A stretch of DNA of 64,000 bases from assembly GCA_914767715.1 (NCBI GenBank), contig OU612067.1, positions 27,440,162 to 27,504,161 of the forward strand, written 5' to 3'. Made by a program: the position numbers and the translations under genes. The notes under the pieces were generated by a model, which saw only the letters and a program-made list of their open reading frames with translations, did not search any database and was not told the DNA's origin. Within the stretch, counting starts at the first letter, position 1, and every line of letters begins with the position of its first letter. Positions 1 to 12,236 of this stretch are shown here, piece by piece. The DNA is from Membranipora membranacea. Taxonomy: Eukaryota > Bryozoa > Gymnolaemata > Cheilostomatida > Membraniporidae.

Positions 1-223
1 TATACCAAGGAGTTAGTCTTTAACTCCTTGCATATACGTACATCAGAGGCGTATTGAGTACCCTCTTACACCCTAACAGTAGTGGGTTGGGCTGTCAATC
101 CCCCTAATGTCAGGGGGTTAAATTTCCAATCAATTTTCAATCAGAATGGACATTTTCACCTATTTTAAGCATCATTACTGCTAAAAATGTTGCTCAAATG
201 ATCTATTGAGTGAATAGGAGTAC

Positions 224-471
224 CTTAACAATGACGGAGACTGTAGATTTTCCAATACGGAAGTTGTATGATTCGGATTGCTGGGAATCTCCTGTAGCAA
301 GGTATCTGAGAGTGAGTGCCAGCTTCTCTTTTGTGCTGATTGGCACACGCCCACGGACTCTGATGCCAGATTCTCTCCCTTTAGGGTCCAGGCCCTCCTT
401 GACCAGAGAGTGCAGCTGATCAAATCTCTCTGGGCTCATCCTCAGGAATCTGAAATCGTTAAAAGCATTAT
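224..471 (-). CDS. HARBI1/ALP1-like (Harbinger) transposase exon, N-terminal part
   Basis: One minus-strand exon reads FRFLRMSPERFDQL and then LTLRYLATGDSQQSESYNF followed by RIGKSTVSVIV. This is the N-terminal helix-turn-helix region typical of Harbinger transposases and of the domesticated HARBI1/ALP1-like proteins. The exon ends in AAG followed by GTACTC, a usable splice donor at 223/222, and a possible acceptor AG lies at 473/472. The catalytic DDE part would lie beyond the left edge of the window, so activity cannot be judged. It has no internal stop. It could be an old transposon copy or a domesticated gene. Family assignment is firm; functional state is unknown. Confidence 0.8.
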
Positions 472-1120
472 CTCAATTCACATCACTAGGTATGCACAAT
501 AATTATTATAAATTTTTTTTCCGTCCAGGAGAGAAGATTATCAATATCGCACAAAACAAGATCAAATAGGGATAGATAAGGGGATCAGTAATTTCTAGAA
601 AGAATACTACATTAAACAGCAAACTTACCAGAGTAGTAATTAATTATTATGATAGAAAGCAAACTCAAACAGAAAACGAACATGTCTTTTTTAAAAACCA
701 TTTGCATGCATCATGAATCCACTCTTACACTTTATTTTACTCTCAACTGCAGCTAAAATGGAAAATAATCCACCGTTGCTGAAAGTTTTGTACAGGGTGA
801 TTATGATTGATGTGTGTAGTATCTAACTTACCTGAAAAATGATTCTCTGTCTGAATCTCTCAGAGTTTGCATAAGCTGATGGTAATGCCCATGCTTTCTT
901 CTTTCTTTGATGTGTGGCCTTACCCACCACCTTCTAGATTTCTTTGCAGCAACTGCTAGTTGCTGACATTGTCTTTCCCTTCTATCAGCACGCTATTTTA
1001 GTAAATATGTGATTACAATTCTCTTCAGCAAAATCCTCTTGTTCACAGCTGCCATTTTGTATTTCTAGTATGGCCGCTGATATAATTTCATTGGCCAGCT
1101 AAGAAATTTAGGTCAATGTT
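472..1120. other. No gene seen
   Basis: AT-rich non-coding sequence with stops in every frame. I see no convincing exon, RNA gene or repeat here. Confidence 0.5.
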
Positions 1121-1139
1121 TTGGTAATATCTTACACCT

Positions 1140-1330
1140 TCTTGTGCAATTGTGAACTATGGCTGCAACCTGATGCAATCGCTTCTGCAACCTGCCACAA
1201 CCTACTGCAACTCTACAATATTGCAGCGGTCTGCAATTGTGAACCATTGATTTTTAAAACCCTGCAACAACACTGCAACAACACCGCAACTCACTGCAAC
1301 CGTCTTACCACCAACTCTGCAATTGTAGAC
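1140..1330. repeat. CTGCAAC-rich degenerate short repeat
   Basis: The heptamer CTGCAAC and one-base variants recur many times over about 190 bp, interspersed with three copies of GCAATTGTGAAC-like sequence. It is neither a clean tandem array nor coding. It resembles the sub-terminal motif clusters found near the ends of some DNA transposons, but no terminal repeat was found. Confidence 0.55.
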
Positions 1331-1339
1331 CAGCCTTAA

Positions 1340-1963
1340 CAGTGAAGAGGGAAATTATGTACCACTAACTAGAAACACAGTTGACAGCGCATGTAACAGC
1401 ATAGGAGGGGCGATCGCAGCTCGCGGCATGGGCAAGATTTTAACATGTGTGCATGGTGGCTTTTCTTTAGAAGAAGGTAGTCTGTGCACTATATTTCCCC
1501 CTCCTGCACTATTACTACATATAGAGATGCCATTTTCAACTTTCGTGAAATTTCGTGCCCACGTTATTAGTGTCAAGGGCAAGAATGGCAAGTCATATAA
1601 ACTGAGTAAGACTCAGCATGAGCTAGTAAGTATAAGTGTTTAATTTTGTGAAGTTTGTATCTCATTTCAAAATTGTCCAACATTATATAAATTTTACCTG
1701 ATCTCTTTGCGTCTAATTGTGTAACTCTCTGTTTATATAACTCTTAATACTCAGTCACTTTTCTTATAGTACCTACATAGACCTATTTCTAAGCTTTTTT
1801 TGTTTTACCCGATATCTTCTCCTTATTACCATTTTCTTACGTTGGGATTGTTTACATTTTATTATCTTGTTTTGTCATGTTTCATTATTTGTAACTTTCA
1901 GTTTTGCATTACTCTTATTACTCATTCACTTTTCTCACTGTTAAACGTATCATATTTTTCTAG
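1340..1963. other. No gene seen; T-rich intron-like sequence
   Basis: Short open frames around 1428-1643 lack family features. The stretch 1650-1960 is pyrimidine-rich and ends in a good splice acceptor (TTTTTCTAG) at 1963, so it probably served as an intron before the exon that follows. Confidence 0.4.
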
Positions 1964-2268
1964 GTGACACCATGAAGGACCTGCTGACCACAACTCCCCG
2001 AGGCTAGGTAGCAAAATACAGAGAAACGCTGGTTGTGAAAGTACCGCCTGGAATAGTCTGTAATAAAGCCTACATCACCATGACTATACACAACGGCATG
2101 CATTATGTTGTGTATCCTTCTGGCCAGGTCTTCCCATTCAAGTGCCCGCTCCACATGTCGATGTCCCTTGTGAAGTCGGTATTCGTTCTCGATTCCAACT
2201 ATCAGACAGCCCGTCATGGGGTTATTTGGATATTTTTTGAAATATCTCTGAACACCAATGTTTGTTAA
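1964..2268 (+). pseudogene. Broken copy of a repeat-family exon (MKDLL module)
   Basis: After the acceptor at 1962-1963 the frame reads GDTMKDLLTTTPRG, then a TAG stop, then RETLVVKVPPGIVCNKAYIT and a conserved YYVVYPSGQVFPFKCPLHM-like block (here HYVVYPSG). A close relative at 47572-47930 has no stop. Both copies begin directly after a TTTCTAG acceptor, so this is a terminal exon of a multi-copy gene. I do not recognise the family. The duplicated, decayed state suggests a mobile-element gene. Confidence 0.65.
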
Positions 2269-2295
2269 GGCCAAAAAAGAGATAAGCACATATGT

Positions 2296-2720
2296 AACGG
2301 ACCATGATTCAGCTAGTGACAATTATTGCAATAATGATGAGCAAGGCTGTCTCTAATAATACTAGGGCTTCCCAACATAAACAATGTGGCCAACAGGCTG
2401 ATGTGATGTCCGAATCATCCTCTGAATAGTATTATCCAAACATTTTATACTTTGATCAAACCGTTTTATTGTTACTATTTGACAGCAATGTGGTATTTCA
2501 TCAGTCTATCCCTATTCAGAATAAGTGGGTATAGGCGCAACGGAACCCAGTTGTAATAAACAACTTCATGGTTATTCATCATGTTTTCACCTTCTAGATC
2601 AGCTTCAGAATAGAGGCAAGCAGCAACATTTCAGGCTGCTTTTCTTTCACATTTAATCTGAGACCCTCTACAAAGTACTATAAGTATAATATTTTTCTTG
2701 TAATAATTACATAACTATTC
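2296..2720 (+). repeat. Dispersed repeat, copy 1 of 2 (other copy 56029-56480)
   Basis: From GTAACGGACCATGATTCAGC through TTTTCTTGTAATAATTAC this stretch is nearly identical to 56029-56480 in the same orientation, with small indels. In the 56-kb copy part of it is an open frame (DHDSASDNYCNNDEQGC, then a hydrophobic run FYCYYLTAMWYFISLSLF). In this copy the frame is broken by short insertions and deletions. Here it follows the MKDLL-module exon directly; at 56 kb it does not. Confidence 0.8.
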
Positions 2721-3356
2721 AAGGATTAACTATCTAGAAGACACAATCTACATATTATAACAAATCCCGTAAAAGGCATAATAAGGTAACTAATTTTTCT
2801 ATTATAGTTTGCTGTTGTTTCCTTCCGATCCCATTTATTGATCAGGCGATTACCACAAATATGTAGCTGTTTTGATGTTTGCAGCTTACTACACCGCCAA
2901 CCACAACCAATGACAACACTCATTCCTGTTACAACCACTCATCTTCTGTATCACGTAGACCCGAGCGCACATTGACTATACCTCCCCATCTGGTACAGCC
3001 AACTGCCACTGAAGATGAATTTACGAGAGCCCTCGCAGAATCCACAGAACGTATCATCGCAGTGCTAACAGAATCCGAAATTACCAAGATCTGATTGTAG
3101 AGGAGCAAGCATATATTGCAGCTGCAGTAAAAGCTATCGAGGACGCTCACAAAAGAAGGGATTAACTCGCACACCTAGCAACTAGAAACATTCAATAACA
3201 CTCAGGCGGATTACATACCCTTATCTCTAGGCTCACATTATATATTAACACTTGAGCTCAGCATCATTATTACAAACAGTCGGAACTTAACTCCTCAAAG
3301 ACATTATGTAGCCAGTCGGCTTATTCCGTTCATTTTTTCGAACCTGCCATGTTCTA

Positions 3357-3791
3357 GGGGGGAAGTATGTCATAAACGCCTCCTTCTCTAGAACACTTTT
3401 CATATACAATCGTCATACACATCATTTAGTCACTATTATACATGTGTTACTGTTTTTATCGTGTAGTAATACTTTAAAGCCCTCCCACTTTTCATTATGT
3501 GGAGGGTTACTTCAGCGTCATGCGGATTTACGCCCATGTCCATTGGCTACTCGCTCTAATTTCTATGTGTTTTATATGTTATCAGCAAGGGCATAAAAGC
3601 CCGTGCACTGCACTTTTATGTCAGTTCAACACTCATACCTGAACTCAATACCACTCTCGCACTTTACCCTACAATTAATTCCTATGGTTTGAATCATCAC
3701 TACTGTACTGGTCATGATCATCTTGACCTAATGACAAGCTATGGTTGCCTTAGCTTGTAACAGCCACATCTGATAATATTAAGCCTCTGAC
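3357..3791 (+). mobile_element. Possible LTR (Gypsy-like 3' end or solo LTR)
   Basis: A polypurine tract (AGGGGGGAAG, about 3357-3366) is followed at once by TATGTCATAAACG, the usual arrangement of a polypurine tract beside a 3' LTR. About 230 bp further on lies GGCATAAAAGCCCGTG, a TATA-like core promoter. The stretch could end near TCTGACA at 3785-3791. Upstream (2880-3170) are remnants of reading frame such as LIVEEQAYIAAAVKAIEDA. No second LTR, primer-binding site or target duplication was found, so this is tentative. Confidence 0.35.
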
Positions 3792-3822
3792 ACAACCTCA
3801 GTTAGGTCTCAATGTCAGCTGG

Positions 3823-4500
3823 TTGATTATTTCTAGATTGCAGTCTCTGGACCAGATGAACATCCCTCTACATGCTACTGAACCGGAGTATTCTATGATT
3901 CTCCCAAACCCTAGTATTTACAGGGATGTCACAACTGAGTCACGGCTACCTGTTGTTACAGAAGATACAAACAAAGCCTACCTAGATACCAATGGGAAGA
4001 GATTCGAAGAGAAGTTCAAGCACTTGTACTATGAAAAGTAAGTATTCTTAATTTATTCATTGTCTGGCTGTGCCCATTCAGGAGTAGAAATGTCACTTAA
4101 TCTAGACAGCAAACTTGTTTCCTCCGTACCCTATGTTTACTTTTACCTTCTAGCTATTAGCCTAGCTAGCTTTTCTTACCCAATATGGTTCTTATATAGC
4201 TTTTTGTACTGTTTTAGGTTTATCAGATTTGTGAGAGTGGCAGAGAACGAAGAAGGTATGTACTTCTATGGTGTGGTTTGGGCCGAGATGAGGAAATCTG
4301 TTACGTATCGATGCGATATACTCATCAACAAACAGTCGACCATAGCAGAGGCACAGCGTGAATGTGGAGCAGGTCAGGGTCCCTCTGCACACTGTAAACA
4401 TGTGGCGAATGTACTCTACAGCCTATCTAGTATTCGGAGATCAGGGAGATACACTTCGAGCAAACATGTACCCAGGAAGGTGTTATATTGTGTGACATAA
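3823..4500 (+). CDS. SWIM zinc-finger protein, two exons (partial)
   Basis: Exon A (to 4037) reads MNIPLHATEPEYSMILPNPS and ends in KHLYYEK at a perfect donor (AAAA then GTAAGT). Exon B starts at 4218 after GTTTTAG and continues in phase 2 as FIRFVRVAENEEGMYFYGVV. It then carries a SWIM finger, ECGAGQGPSAHCKHVANVLY (C-x9-C-x-H pattern), in about residues 55-75 of this exon. SWIM fingers bind DNA or protein and are common in mobile-element-linked metazoan proteins, often ahead of a YqaJ-type nuclease; no nuclease is visible downstream. The frame closes at 4500, or may splice out at AGGAAG/GTGTTA just before. Upstream exons are not resolved. Confidence 0.65.
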
Positions 4501-6009
4501 CAACTGTCAAGCTGTCAACACTGCAGCAGCAGCAGTCTTTGTTTATATTTTATACTGCCTGTTAGAATCAGTCTTTGCTGGACCTTTGTATAGCTATCAA
4601 GCATACTTTATTACACGCAATAGAAATCTAGAATAATGTAACCTAAAACACAAACTCGTTACTTCTGTACCCCTAACACAGATAGGGGCACACATTATAA
4701 CAGTAGGCAACACTAAAGTTGGGTGGTCTGCACGATTGTTTTGCAAGTGCTATTAAGCTCTCACAATGTTGTCACATTAGGTATAATGCTGATTGCCATC
4801 AATATGTAATAAGCTGACACAAGGTTGTTATTATTATGCATTTAAAAGACAAGGCAAAACTATGTCTATGGGATTGAATGAAAATGGCTAGAAAAAGCCA
4901 AAAAAACCTGTGCTGGCTGTTGCAAGTTTTCTATGTCATAGCATCACCTGCTGTTTTTCATACCACTCCCAAAGAGAAGATCAGGTATGAATCTAGTTAT
5001 CTTGACAATAATTGAGGATGGATAGGCAAAACTGCAGGTGTTTATTGTGTGCAAAAATAGGGCTCAGCTGCCACATAAGTTGTCAGAAGTCCTTCAAGAA
5101 CTGCTTCATGGGCATTACCATAATACCACCTCAAACTTCGTTTTCGGTGGGATAATCCCAGTGAGTCATCTTGGCATTGGCTGTGGTTAACAATGTGGTT
5201 AGCTGACAAATCTACTCAAACAGTTCACTGGCTTGTATGTTCGGTGTCTCCTCTTTATTGTGTTTATTACTCACTATGGCAACCCTGATGTGATTACAAG
5301 TTTATGAAAATGTTCTTATTTATGACCCTGTGAACTCTTTCAGTTGTCCAATCATGATTAGCTCTTTGCTAAATATTTATGGTGTGTGTGAAGATTATGA
5401 CCCAAGACTGGCATGCCAGTCTATTCAATTTATGTGTCTTCGTAGCCTGAATGCCAAAACCTAATTTATTATTGTAGATTCGTCCGAGCCATTTATCAAC
5501 ACGTGTATGAGAGGAAGGTCGATAGATGACATCTATTTGATGAAACTGAAGGAGAAATGACAGCTGGTTGTAAAGATTGTTCTTGGTAAGTCTTTAACTA
5601 GTGATGTTTGACTCATTCATTGGCAAGACACTCATTTTTCAGTATTTATTATGTTACGTGTGCGTTCTGTCTAGTGTATTCTCACTACCACGTTATCATG
5701 TACATTACTTTTCAATAGTGGATTTATATTAAGTTGATGCACATCCACACACATAACAATATCACGTAAGTCATATCATTGATATGTAAATGTGCACAAA
5801 CCCTGAAGTCAGGAATATGTAATCTTTTAGATGGGGGCTGAAAACCCTAGAAGTGTTTGGGATATCGAGGCTAAATGACCTGTTTGGAGGCGTAGTGAAG
5901 TGCCATTTGCCTCACCAACAGCTAAAGGCAACAGTGAGTAGAACATGATGCTTGCTAATCTGATAACAATGCTGTTAATAGATAGAAATTAAATGTAAGC
6001 ACTGTCAGG
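4501..6009. other. No intact gene; short coding-like scraps
   Basis: Mostly non-coding. A short frame FVRAIYQHVYERKVDR at 5477-5530 and another near 5830-5935 look like decayed exons between splice-like signals, but neither can be assigned. Confidence 0.35.
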
Positions 6010-7271
6010 ATGTCATCTTCTCAGGAAACACATCACCAACAGTGCAAGAGGGCAGGTCCCGGGACATCAACAACAGATATGTCCTCGCTTGTAAGGCCAG
6101 TGGTATTAGCTACCTCATTCATGGGTAATCTTAATGTGCAATCACCGAACATCCACTCTGTGTTTGACGAAAAGTTGGCGAAGCTGTCAGGAGCTTGTGA
6201 GCAGACCCTGCGTGACCACGTTGCCACGGTCAGGGGTCTTGTGCGACGTAAATTTATAGAGGAAGGCCTGGTCCAAGCTAATGGTGCCGTTATAGACATA
6301 TGTTTCAGCTTCGACGTAACATGGCACAAGGGAGGACATACAAGTCACACATGAATTGGTGTGGCTATCGATATCCTATCAGGTTATGTTGTTGACTTTG
6401 AGGTCAACTCAAACTTTTGCCTCATTTGTGAGCGTGAGAAGAACTTGGAGGAAGATGGACCCTCAGCAGCCTCAAGCGCTTCATGACAAAGCACAAGGAA
6501 GTATGTACTATAAACCATAAAAGATTAAGTAACGCTATGGAGGTCGCTGCCGCTGTAAAGATTTGGGAAAGATCTAAAACTGGTCCCTTGAACTATGTGA
6601 TAATGCTATCAGATGAAGATAGCAAAGCCTATGCGTGATCGTCAGTATGAAGCCCTATGGTGAGAAGATGGTAAAGAAAGAATAATGCATAAATAACGTT
6701 GCGAAAAGGCTGGGGGCAGGACTGGATATTATGAAATAAAAGAGCCAGGGTTCAGGTGCACCATTAGATGGTAGAGGCATGCTGACAGCCACTATGATAA
6801 AGACATGGCAGACATACTATCAGAATACCATAAAGAACAATGCTGCTGACAACAAAGCGATGAAGCAATTGATCATGGCCACCCCCTGCCATTTGACCTC
6901 CAGTGACGACGACCCCGACCACAGGTTTTGTCCAGAGAACAGTTGGTGCTGGTTCAAAAACCCTGAACGAGCCAAAACCCATCCTGATCTCCCAAAGCAG
7001 ATGTTGGAGAAGCTCCTACCGGTCTAGGAGAGAATCTCTAATGATCAGCTGCTCGAGCGATGCTCTAGAGTTTCGACAGAAAATGGCGTCATCTGGCTTC
7101 ATTGTCCGAACAACGCAGTGGTTTGGTAAGGAATCAGTCAAGATGGCAGCTGTAATGGGAGTTATCACATTCAACAGTGGAGAAGCTCAACTGTACAAAA
7201 TTGCAGAGAAATTCGGACCGGCTGCGGGGGAAAAGACAGTGAAGCACGCCAAGTCAAAGGATGAGAAATGA
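6010..7271 (+). pseudogene. Mutator-like transposase relic (metazoan Mutator-like domain family)
   Basis: The first 114 codons are open and end with DICFSFDVTWHKGGHTSHT, matching the first catalytic block of the family (SFDGTWxKRGHTS-like). Past a stop come GVAIDILSGYVVDFEVNSNF with CLICEREKN, then in another frame MEVAAAVKIWERSK and VIMLSDEDSKAYA (second acidic block). Next come NTIKNNAADNKAMKQLIMAT and HRFCPENSWCWFKNPERAKT (cysteine/tryptophan block), then ISNDQLLERCSR. The tail VKMAAVMGVITFNSGEAQLY is again open. The order of blocks is that of a full-length transposase, but several stops and frame changes break it. A relic of a DDE-type DNA transposon; family confidence is high, activity is excluded. 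Confidence 0.8.
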
Positions 7272-8027
7272 GCGAAGAGAGAAGTAGTCGAGAGTAGTAA
7301 AAGAAAGAACAGGAAGCACCGCCAGACACAAAACAGACAGAGACAGATACAAAAAGAAGGTGTGACATATGCTGCTTGGAGGTGATTGTGGTGTAAGTAC
7401 AAAATAAGTGTAGCATTTTGGCCGCTGCTTGGGTATCCATCAAAATATCGAATAATCATCTCCCCTCAATTGACCATTATCATTTGTCATTTGGAGACCA
7501 AACAAAGCAGTGATACCCATCAGAAGAGGCTTGGGATGATAAAAAATGTATTATAAAGTTAAAAGGTATGATAAACAAAATATAAATGCGATGAGTAGCT
7601 ATGAAAAGTATCAAACATTGCTTCCTTATGCTGTGCTGCTTGCCGAAAATGGACTTCAATTTTTAACTAGATTTTTCTCAAAATCCATTTTTGCTTGATT
7701 TTAGGAGTTTGCAGAAGCTACTGAGGTGTGTGATTCAGTGTGAGGATGAAAAAATGACAGTTATCCAGATCAGAATTTGGTGCTCTCCACATAGAGTGAA
7801 ACAGAATTGATGAGAGACGCTTAGATTTGCCTTAATTTTTAGTTTTTCATTATGTATGCTGGGTCGTTTTTAGGTCCACGACATTTTGTGCAAATTTTTG
7901 TATATTGTTTTTTTTTCTGATCCACAGTTTGCATAAATGGTTCACTAGCCTTGATGAATTTGCTACGTAAGATTATTGATATCTCACTACAATGACCCTG
8001 ATATATCGTTTAATTTATTTCTTGCAG
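7272..8027. other. No gene seen
   Basis: Purine-rich to AT-rich sequence with poly-T runs. No exon or RNA gene is supported until the acceptor at 8026-8027. Confidence 0.45.
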
Positions 8028-9552
8028 ATTGTATTACATGGCTGGACATACCAAACCTGACACCTCATTTCCACTTGTGAAGGAGGAGAAGAGGGTAGCT
8101 CTACTGAATCATCGGATTGGTGTATGCGACTTATCTAATCATACATATTACACTAAGTGTCATCATCCTGCCAAAAAGGATGCGATGGATTCAGGTATGA
8201 ACGTCTGCCTCTAAGACAATCAGCTGAATAGTGTAACTGCTGTACCTTGTGTCAAGTTTTGACCTCTTGATAAATTGAGTGCAATGTTCATAGTCTGTTG
8301 ATATGACGGTTCAGTAGGTATTGTGTAGAAGTGAATGATGTGAATGAGTAAATTGCAGTGATGTAATAGAGAAGATGATAGTTGACAGAGAAGGTTCACA
8401 AACCATAGATTTCATTGTATGGATATTATCTTGTCGCATAACATGTTGGTTTACTTAAGAATGTCTGTCTCATTCATAGGGATGATCATACTATTTTACA
8501 GATAGCACAGCCTACCAGAAGGTAAAAACGCATAGCGATAGCCAAGATGTCTCTGTATGGCAAGACTAGCCGCATAGACTCATGGTATGGTCATGTACAG
8601 TCTCAATAATATTGTGTGATGTGTAGCCATCAAACTCATTTGGGTGGTATGGGCTAAGGTTGGAACCAACACTCAAACTTTCTTATATTGTAGCATTATT
8701 TTTGATTTAGACTGTTACTCTTGGCTATTTGCTATAATGAGAATTGTGACCGCCCTGTCCTCTTGGATGCGAAGGGACGTATAAGGATGGGAGTCGGGTA
8801 CAAGAAGTACCAGTCTGGAGCTGGCATGGGCAAGATGATCGGGCCTCCCCAAACCAAAGGTACAAATACATTTATATAAGATGTAAACAGGTAATTGGTC
8901 AGCACCTACATGCCATTACCTACCTACCACCTGTAGCTATATTGTATATAATAAAATAAATCTTAGGCTTTTACACGCTGTTTTTCCGACAAAGAATTCC
9001 TTGTCCGAATATCCAGGCTTGAAATGTTCATATTTCAATTATTTGACATGGTGTCTCCCTAGGGTTGTTTAGTCAATGCTTGAAATCAACCTCAATTTTT
9101 GACAGAGTATCTGAAGAGACTGATGCAATTAACCGATCAGGTTGCCAGGGGAGATGAGTAGATTCAGCTCCAAGATTCACAAGTAACACCTCCGACCATG
9201 ACATCGCAACTGGACAGGGGACCGGTGCAGGAGGTTAAGGATCCACACTCCAGTCGGTTTTCTATGGCTGCTGAGCCTTCCCTGCCTAAGCCCCTCAGAC
9301 CTGATACTTCTGGTACCACACCTGTCCTTTTTACCAGTCCCATCACCTCTCCATCTACTCGGCCAATTGATCCCCCTCTGCCATCAACTAGTGAAACACC
9401 ATCTGTCAGTTCACCCCTCTTTTTATGACCCACTCACTAATAGACCTGTGAACACCCAAAAGCAGCAATTGCCAGCTCTTGCTCGGTCTACGCCGTCAAC
9501 CAGTAACATTGAGGTTACATCAAAAAGACGTAAGCGAAAGCTTCAGAAATAG
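8028..9552 (+). pseudogene. 3' half of an unrecognised multi-exon gene, broken by a stop and a frameshift
   Basis: Exon 8028-8194 (acceptor CTTGCAG, donor GATTCAG/GTATGA) reads LYYMAGHTKPDTSFPLVKEE and IGVCDLSNHTYYTKCHHPAK. A short piece near 8512-8595 reads KMSLYGKTSRIDSWYGH. Exon 8711-8859 reads YNENCDRPVLLDAKGRIRMG then MIGPPQTK and splices in matching phase to 9106, giving EYLKRLMQLTDQVARGDE before an in-frame TAG. Beyond it a Pro/Ser/Thr-rich tail runs to about 9425, where a frame change leads to YDPLTNRPVN and the basic end SKRRKRKLQK. The C-terminal blocks look like those of a multi-copy metazoan family seen beside SWIM-finger proteins, so this may belong with the 3.8-4.5 kb exons, with the Mutator relic inserted between. 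That link is inference. Confidence 0.5.
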
Positions 9553-11132
9553 TTATATTAAATTCAAATCTAGACCTGTTACCTAGTACCTGTTGAGTTC
9601 TAGTTTGCTCCAGCTGCAATTCAGAACAGGGAGATATCCGGGAGGAACCATCTTTTACAAAGCAGAGCAGACACAAATGACTGGTGTACTTGTGGAAACT
9701 GTAGGCCAGCTGTGCATGCTGAATCATCCTTTGATGTAACATGCTGCCAGGAGAGTGAGACATCTAAGGCTATTTGTGGACAGAACAAACCCTTGGGAGA
9801 TGTCAAGGAGTATCAATGTATCAAATCATTGGACATCCTTCATTTTGCACTTTTGTCTGTTATGCAATGCACCTGGAGCAGCATATTGTACACCAGCTAT
9901 ACAAGATGGAGGATGTTGCTATGAGAGTCCTGGAAATAACAGGAATAGCAAGTTGAGCTATGTGACCTACAGATCATACACAGGATGGCTGCAATGATAT
10001 CTTGGCAGTAGACATCGCAGAGTTATCTCTGAGTGTGTGTAAAAAGAAATCCTTTCACCCTCATGGCGAAGAACTGAATGAAATATATTGTTGTCGCTCC
10101 TACTAGATTCGGTTAATCCTTTGGCTTCCTTCTTGACACGCCTTTTAGTGAAGCAATGATCGTTAAAAATGGTGGAAAGCCAAAAAAAACTGATTTGTCT
10201 CACCTAGGTTTAAACAGGGACTATGCTGATAAAGATACTCAGGCCATGGCCTACAGTTATGAAAAGAAAAGATAAGGTTGCTGGATGCGGACTGAAAGAA
10301 GGACGCCCTTACCAATAAAGAAGTGGTAAAGAGCTAATGCATTGATCAGTGAGTGGCCTTTGAAAAAAAAGTCCCCATGAAAACAAGAGTTGCCAAGTAT
10401 GTAAACTGTGAGTCAAAGCGGTTAACTCTTTTTTCTAATGCGATGACAATTCAAAGATTTGAGATACTCTAATATGCCAGACTGAAAAATTCATCTCAAA
10501 ACCGAATTACAAGCATGATGCTCTCTGTGATTGTCTTTCCTCTGCTCAATCTATCAGCAATCTGCATAGACCAACTGCACCTCAGACTTCAAAATCACAC
10601 CTCAAATTATCCAGAGATGCTAAAACTAAAAGATAAGGACAGAAAAAATTAAAAACTTGTGTCCTTTTCAAATAGTGAGGCCAGTCAGTCATCATCCAAA
10701 CTTATGGGATGAAATCACCCATGATACTAACACGGCAACTCTCCTGACGAGATATGGAGAAAAAAACAAGTGCAAAAAGGTGTTCTTAGGCGAAGCTGGG
10801 AATGACAGTAACAGGTCAAATCAGCTACACCAGCAAGACCACCCACTAAGTACCAAAAAAAGAGAGGCAAGATCTGAGAAAAGAAACATGACAAACTCGT
10901 CCACAAGAGGAAAATTCCAACCAGAAAATGATTCACCGAAAAAATACAGGCGCTTTTACATGAACCACCTGAGGTAGCTATTACAAAAAAAATATTCACA
11001 CTTCTTAACCGGCACTGTTCTGTCATTTTTCAAAAAGTTTTGTTCAACTGACCTGAGACGAAATAATCTTAACTTCCTAGCATTATATTATCAATCTTAT
11101 GTTGACTGATGATGTTATGAGAGACCACTTAC
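9553..11132. other. No gene; possible decayed coding sequence
   Basis: A 106-codon frame at 10657-10977 is lysine-rich and has no family features. Short in-frame stretches around 10450-10620 suggest a fully decayed element. No splice-consistent model could be built. Confidence 0.35.
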
Positions 11133-12164
11133 CTCACACACCCGTAGTAGATTGAAGCAGCCCAATACACTGTCTGTCTGTCTACATGCTATGGCTATAT
11201 CTAAAGCTGAAAAAGAAGGCAATTATCTTGGCAGTTTTTTATTCAGGATATGCTCAACAAACCACAGTTTATCAGATTCTAGTCACTTAAACGCTACCTA
11301 AAGACTAATGCATGGCACTCTTTCCACCATCAATGCCAAGTAGTAGTGCATGGGTATTTTTTACCATGCAAATCTGACATAGCTTCATCCTAAGTAACTG
11401 CCTGACTATAACATTCATTGGTCTTTGGGTAGTCTTTAAACCAATATAGCCAACAAAAAATACTAGAAATACTTATTGTTAACTCTGTCCAATCGTTTTA
11501 ATTGAAATCACTACCCTAAAATAATATCTGTAATTCAGTGATTTTTCTGGTAATTTAGCGTCTGAAAGTGCCAGCCAAACCCAACCGCTTAGATAATACA
11601 GTCCCAAGCTGGCATGTAAATGTTTGTGAGTGTGTGACAAACAAATACACATAAAAATGAATAACTATTACACTAACCTGTTCTCCCTTTTGGATCTGGT
11701 GTAGTTATATCGATACCATACTGGATAGGTCTGGCTATCACTGTATCTTTGCCTTCCTACAAAAAGATGAAACAATAAACACGGTGTTTAGGCCCAAAAA
11801 AGATATCCATCTAAGTTTTATATGTAACTGACATTAGAAATTTAAGTTTATGACCTGAAATTTTGGAGCTCTTCCAATATAATCAAACTGACACAATCAT
11901 GGGACAAGACTACAGCAATCACATTGCATATTGAGATTCCCAATACTATGATGCACACTAGTACGATTAGTGGCCGGGGCTTTCAAAGAACGCAATTTAG
12001 GCAAAAAGTAGAGAAATCACCTAAAAACATGTGTGAGCTGGTGCATAAAATAGTGGCGCTATTAGCCAAATATACATAAGAGGTAACACAACATATTGAA
12101 ATATTTAAGTGTGAAACAAACTTTCTGCCATTTGGGAGTCTGGGGCGTCAATCGAGCCAAGTAG

Positions 12165-12236
12165 TTGGTAGACTGCAGCGGAATTCAAATCCAAGACCCC
12201 CAACGCGGGCAGTCGCTCTACCAACTGAGCTACCTT
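12165..12236 (-). repeat. Degenerate tRNA-like sequence (SINE head or tRNA pseudogene)
   Basis: The minus strand contains GGTAGCTCAGTTGGTAGAGC, a textbook D-arm/box A, followed 30 bp on by GGATTTGAATTCC, a decayed box B/T-loop, and a closing CTACC that could pair with GGTAG. The anticodon arm and acceptor stem do not fold properly, so this is not a functional tRNA gene. It lies in intron 6 of the ankyrin gene. Confidence 0.6.

Noticed and set aside
1960-2322. 120-codon minus-strand open frame
   Set aside because: It is antisense to the MKDLL-module exon, which has the acceptor, a paralogue at 47.6 kb and protein-like conservation on the plus strand.
3357-3791. Complete LTR retrotransposon
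   Set aside because: No second LTR, primer-binding site, protease or polymerase was seen; at most a solo LTR or 3' fragment.
10657-10977. 106-codon Lys-rich gene
   Set aside because: It has no family motif, no splice context and low-complexity composition; it is probably chance or decayed sequence.
12165-12236. Functional tRNA gene
   Set aside because: Only the D-arm is good; the anticodon and acceptor stems do not pair.
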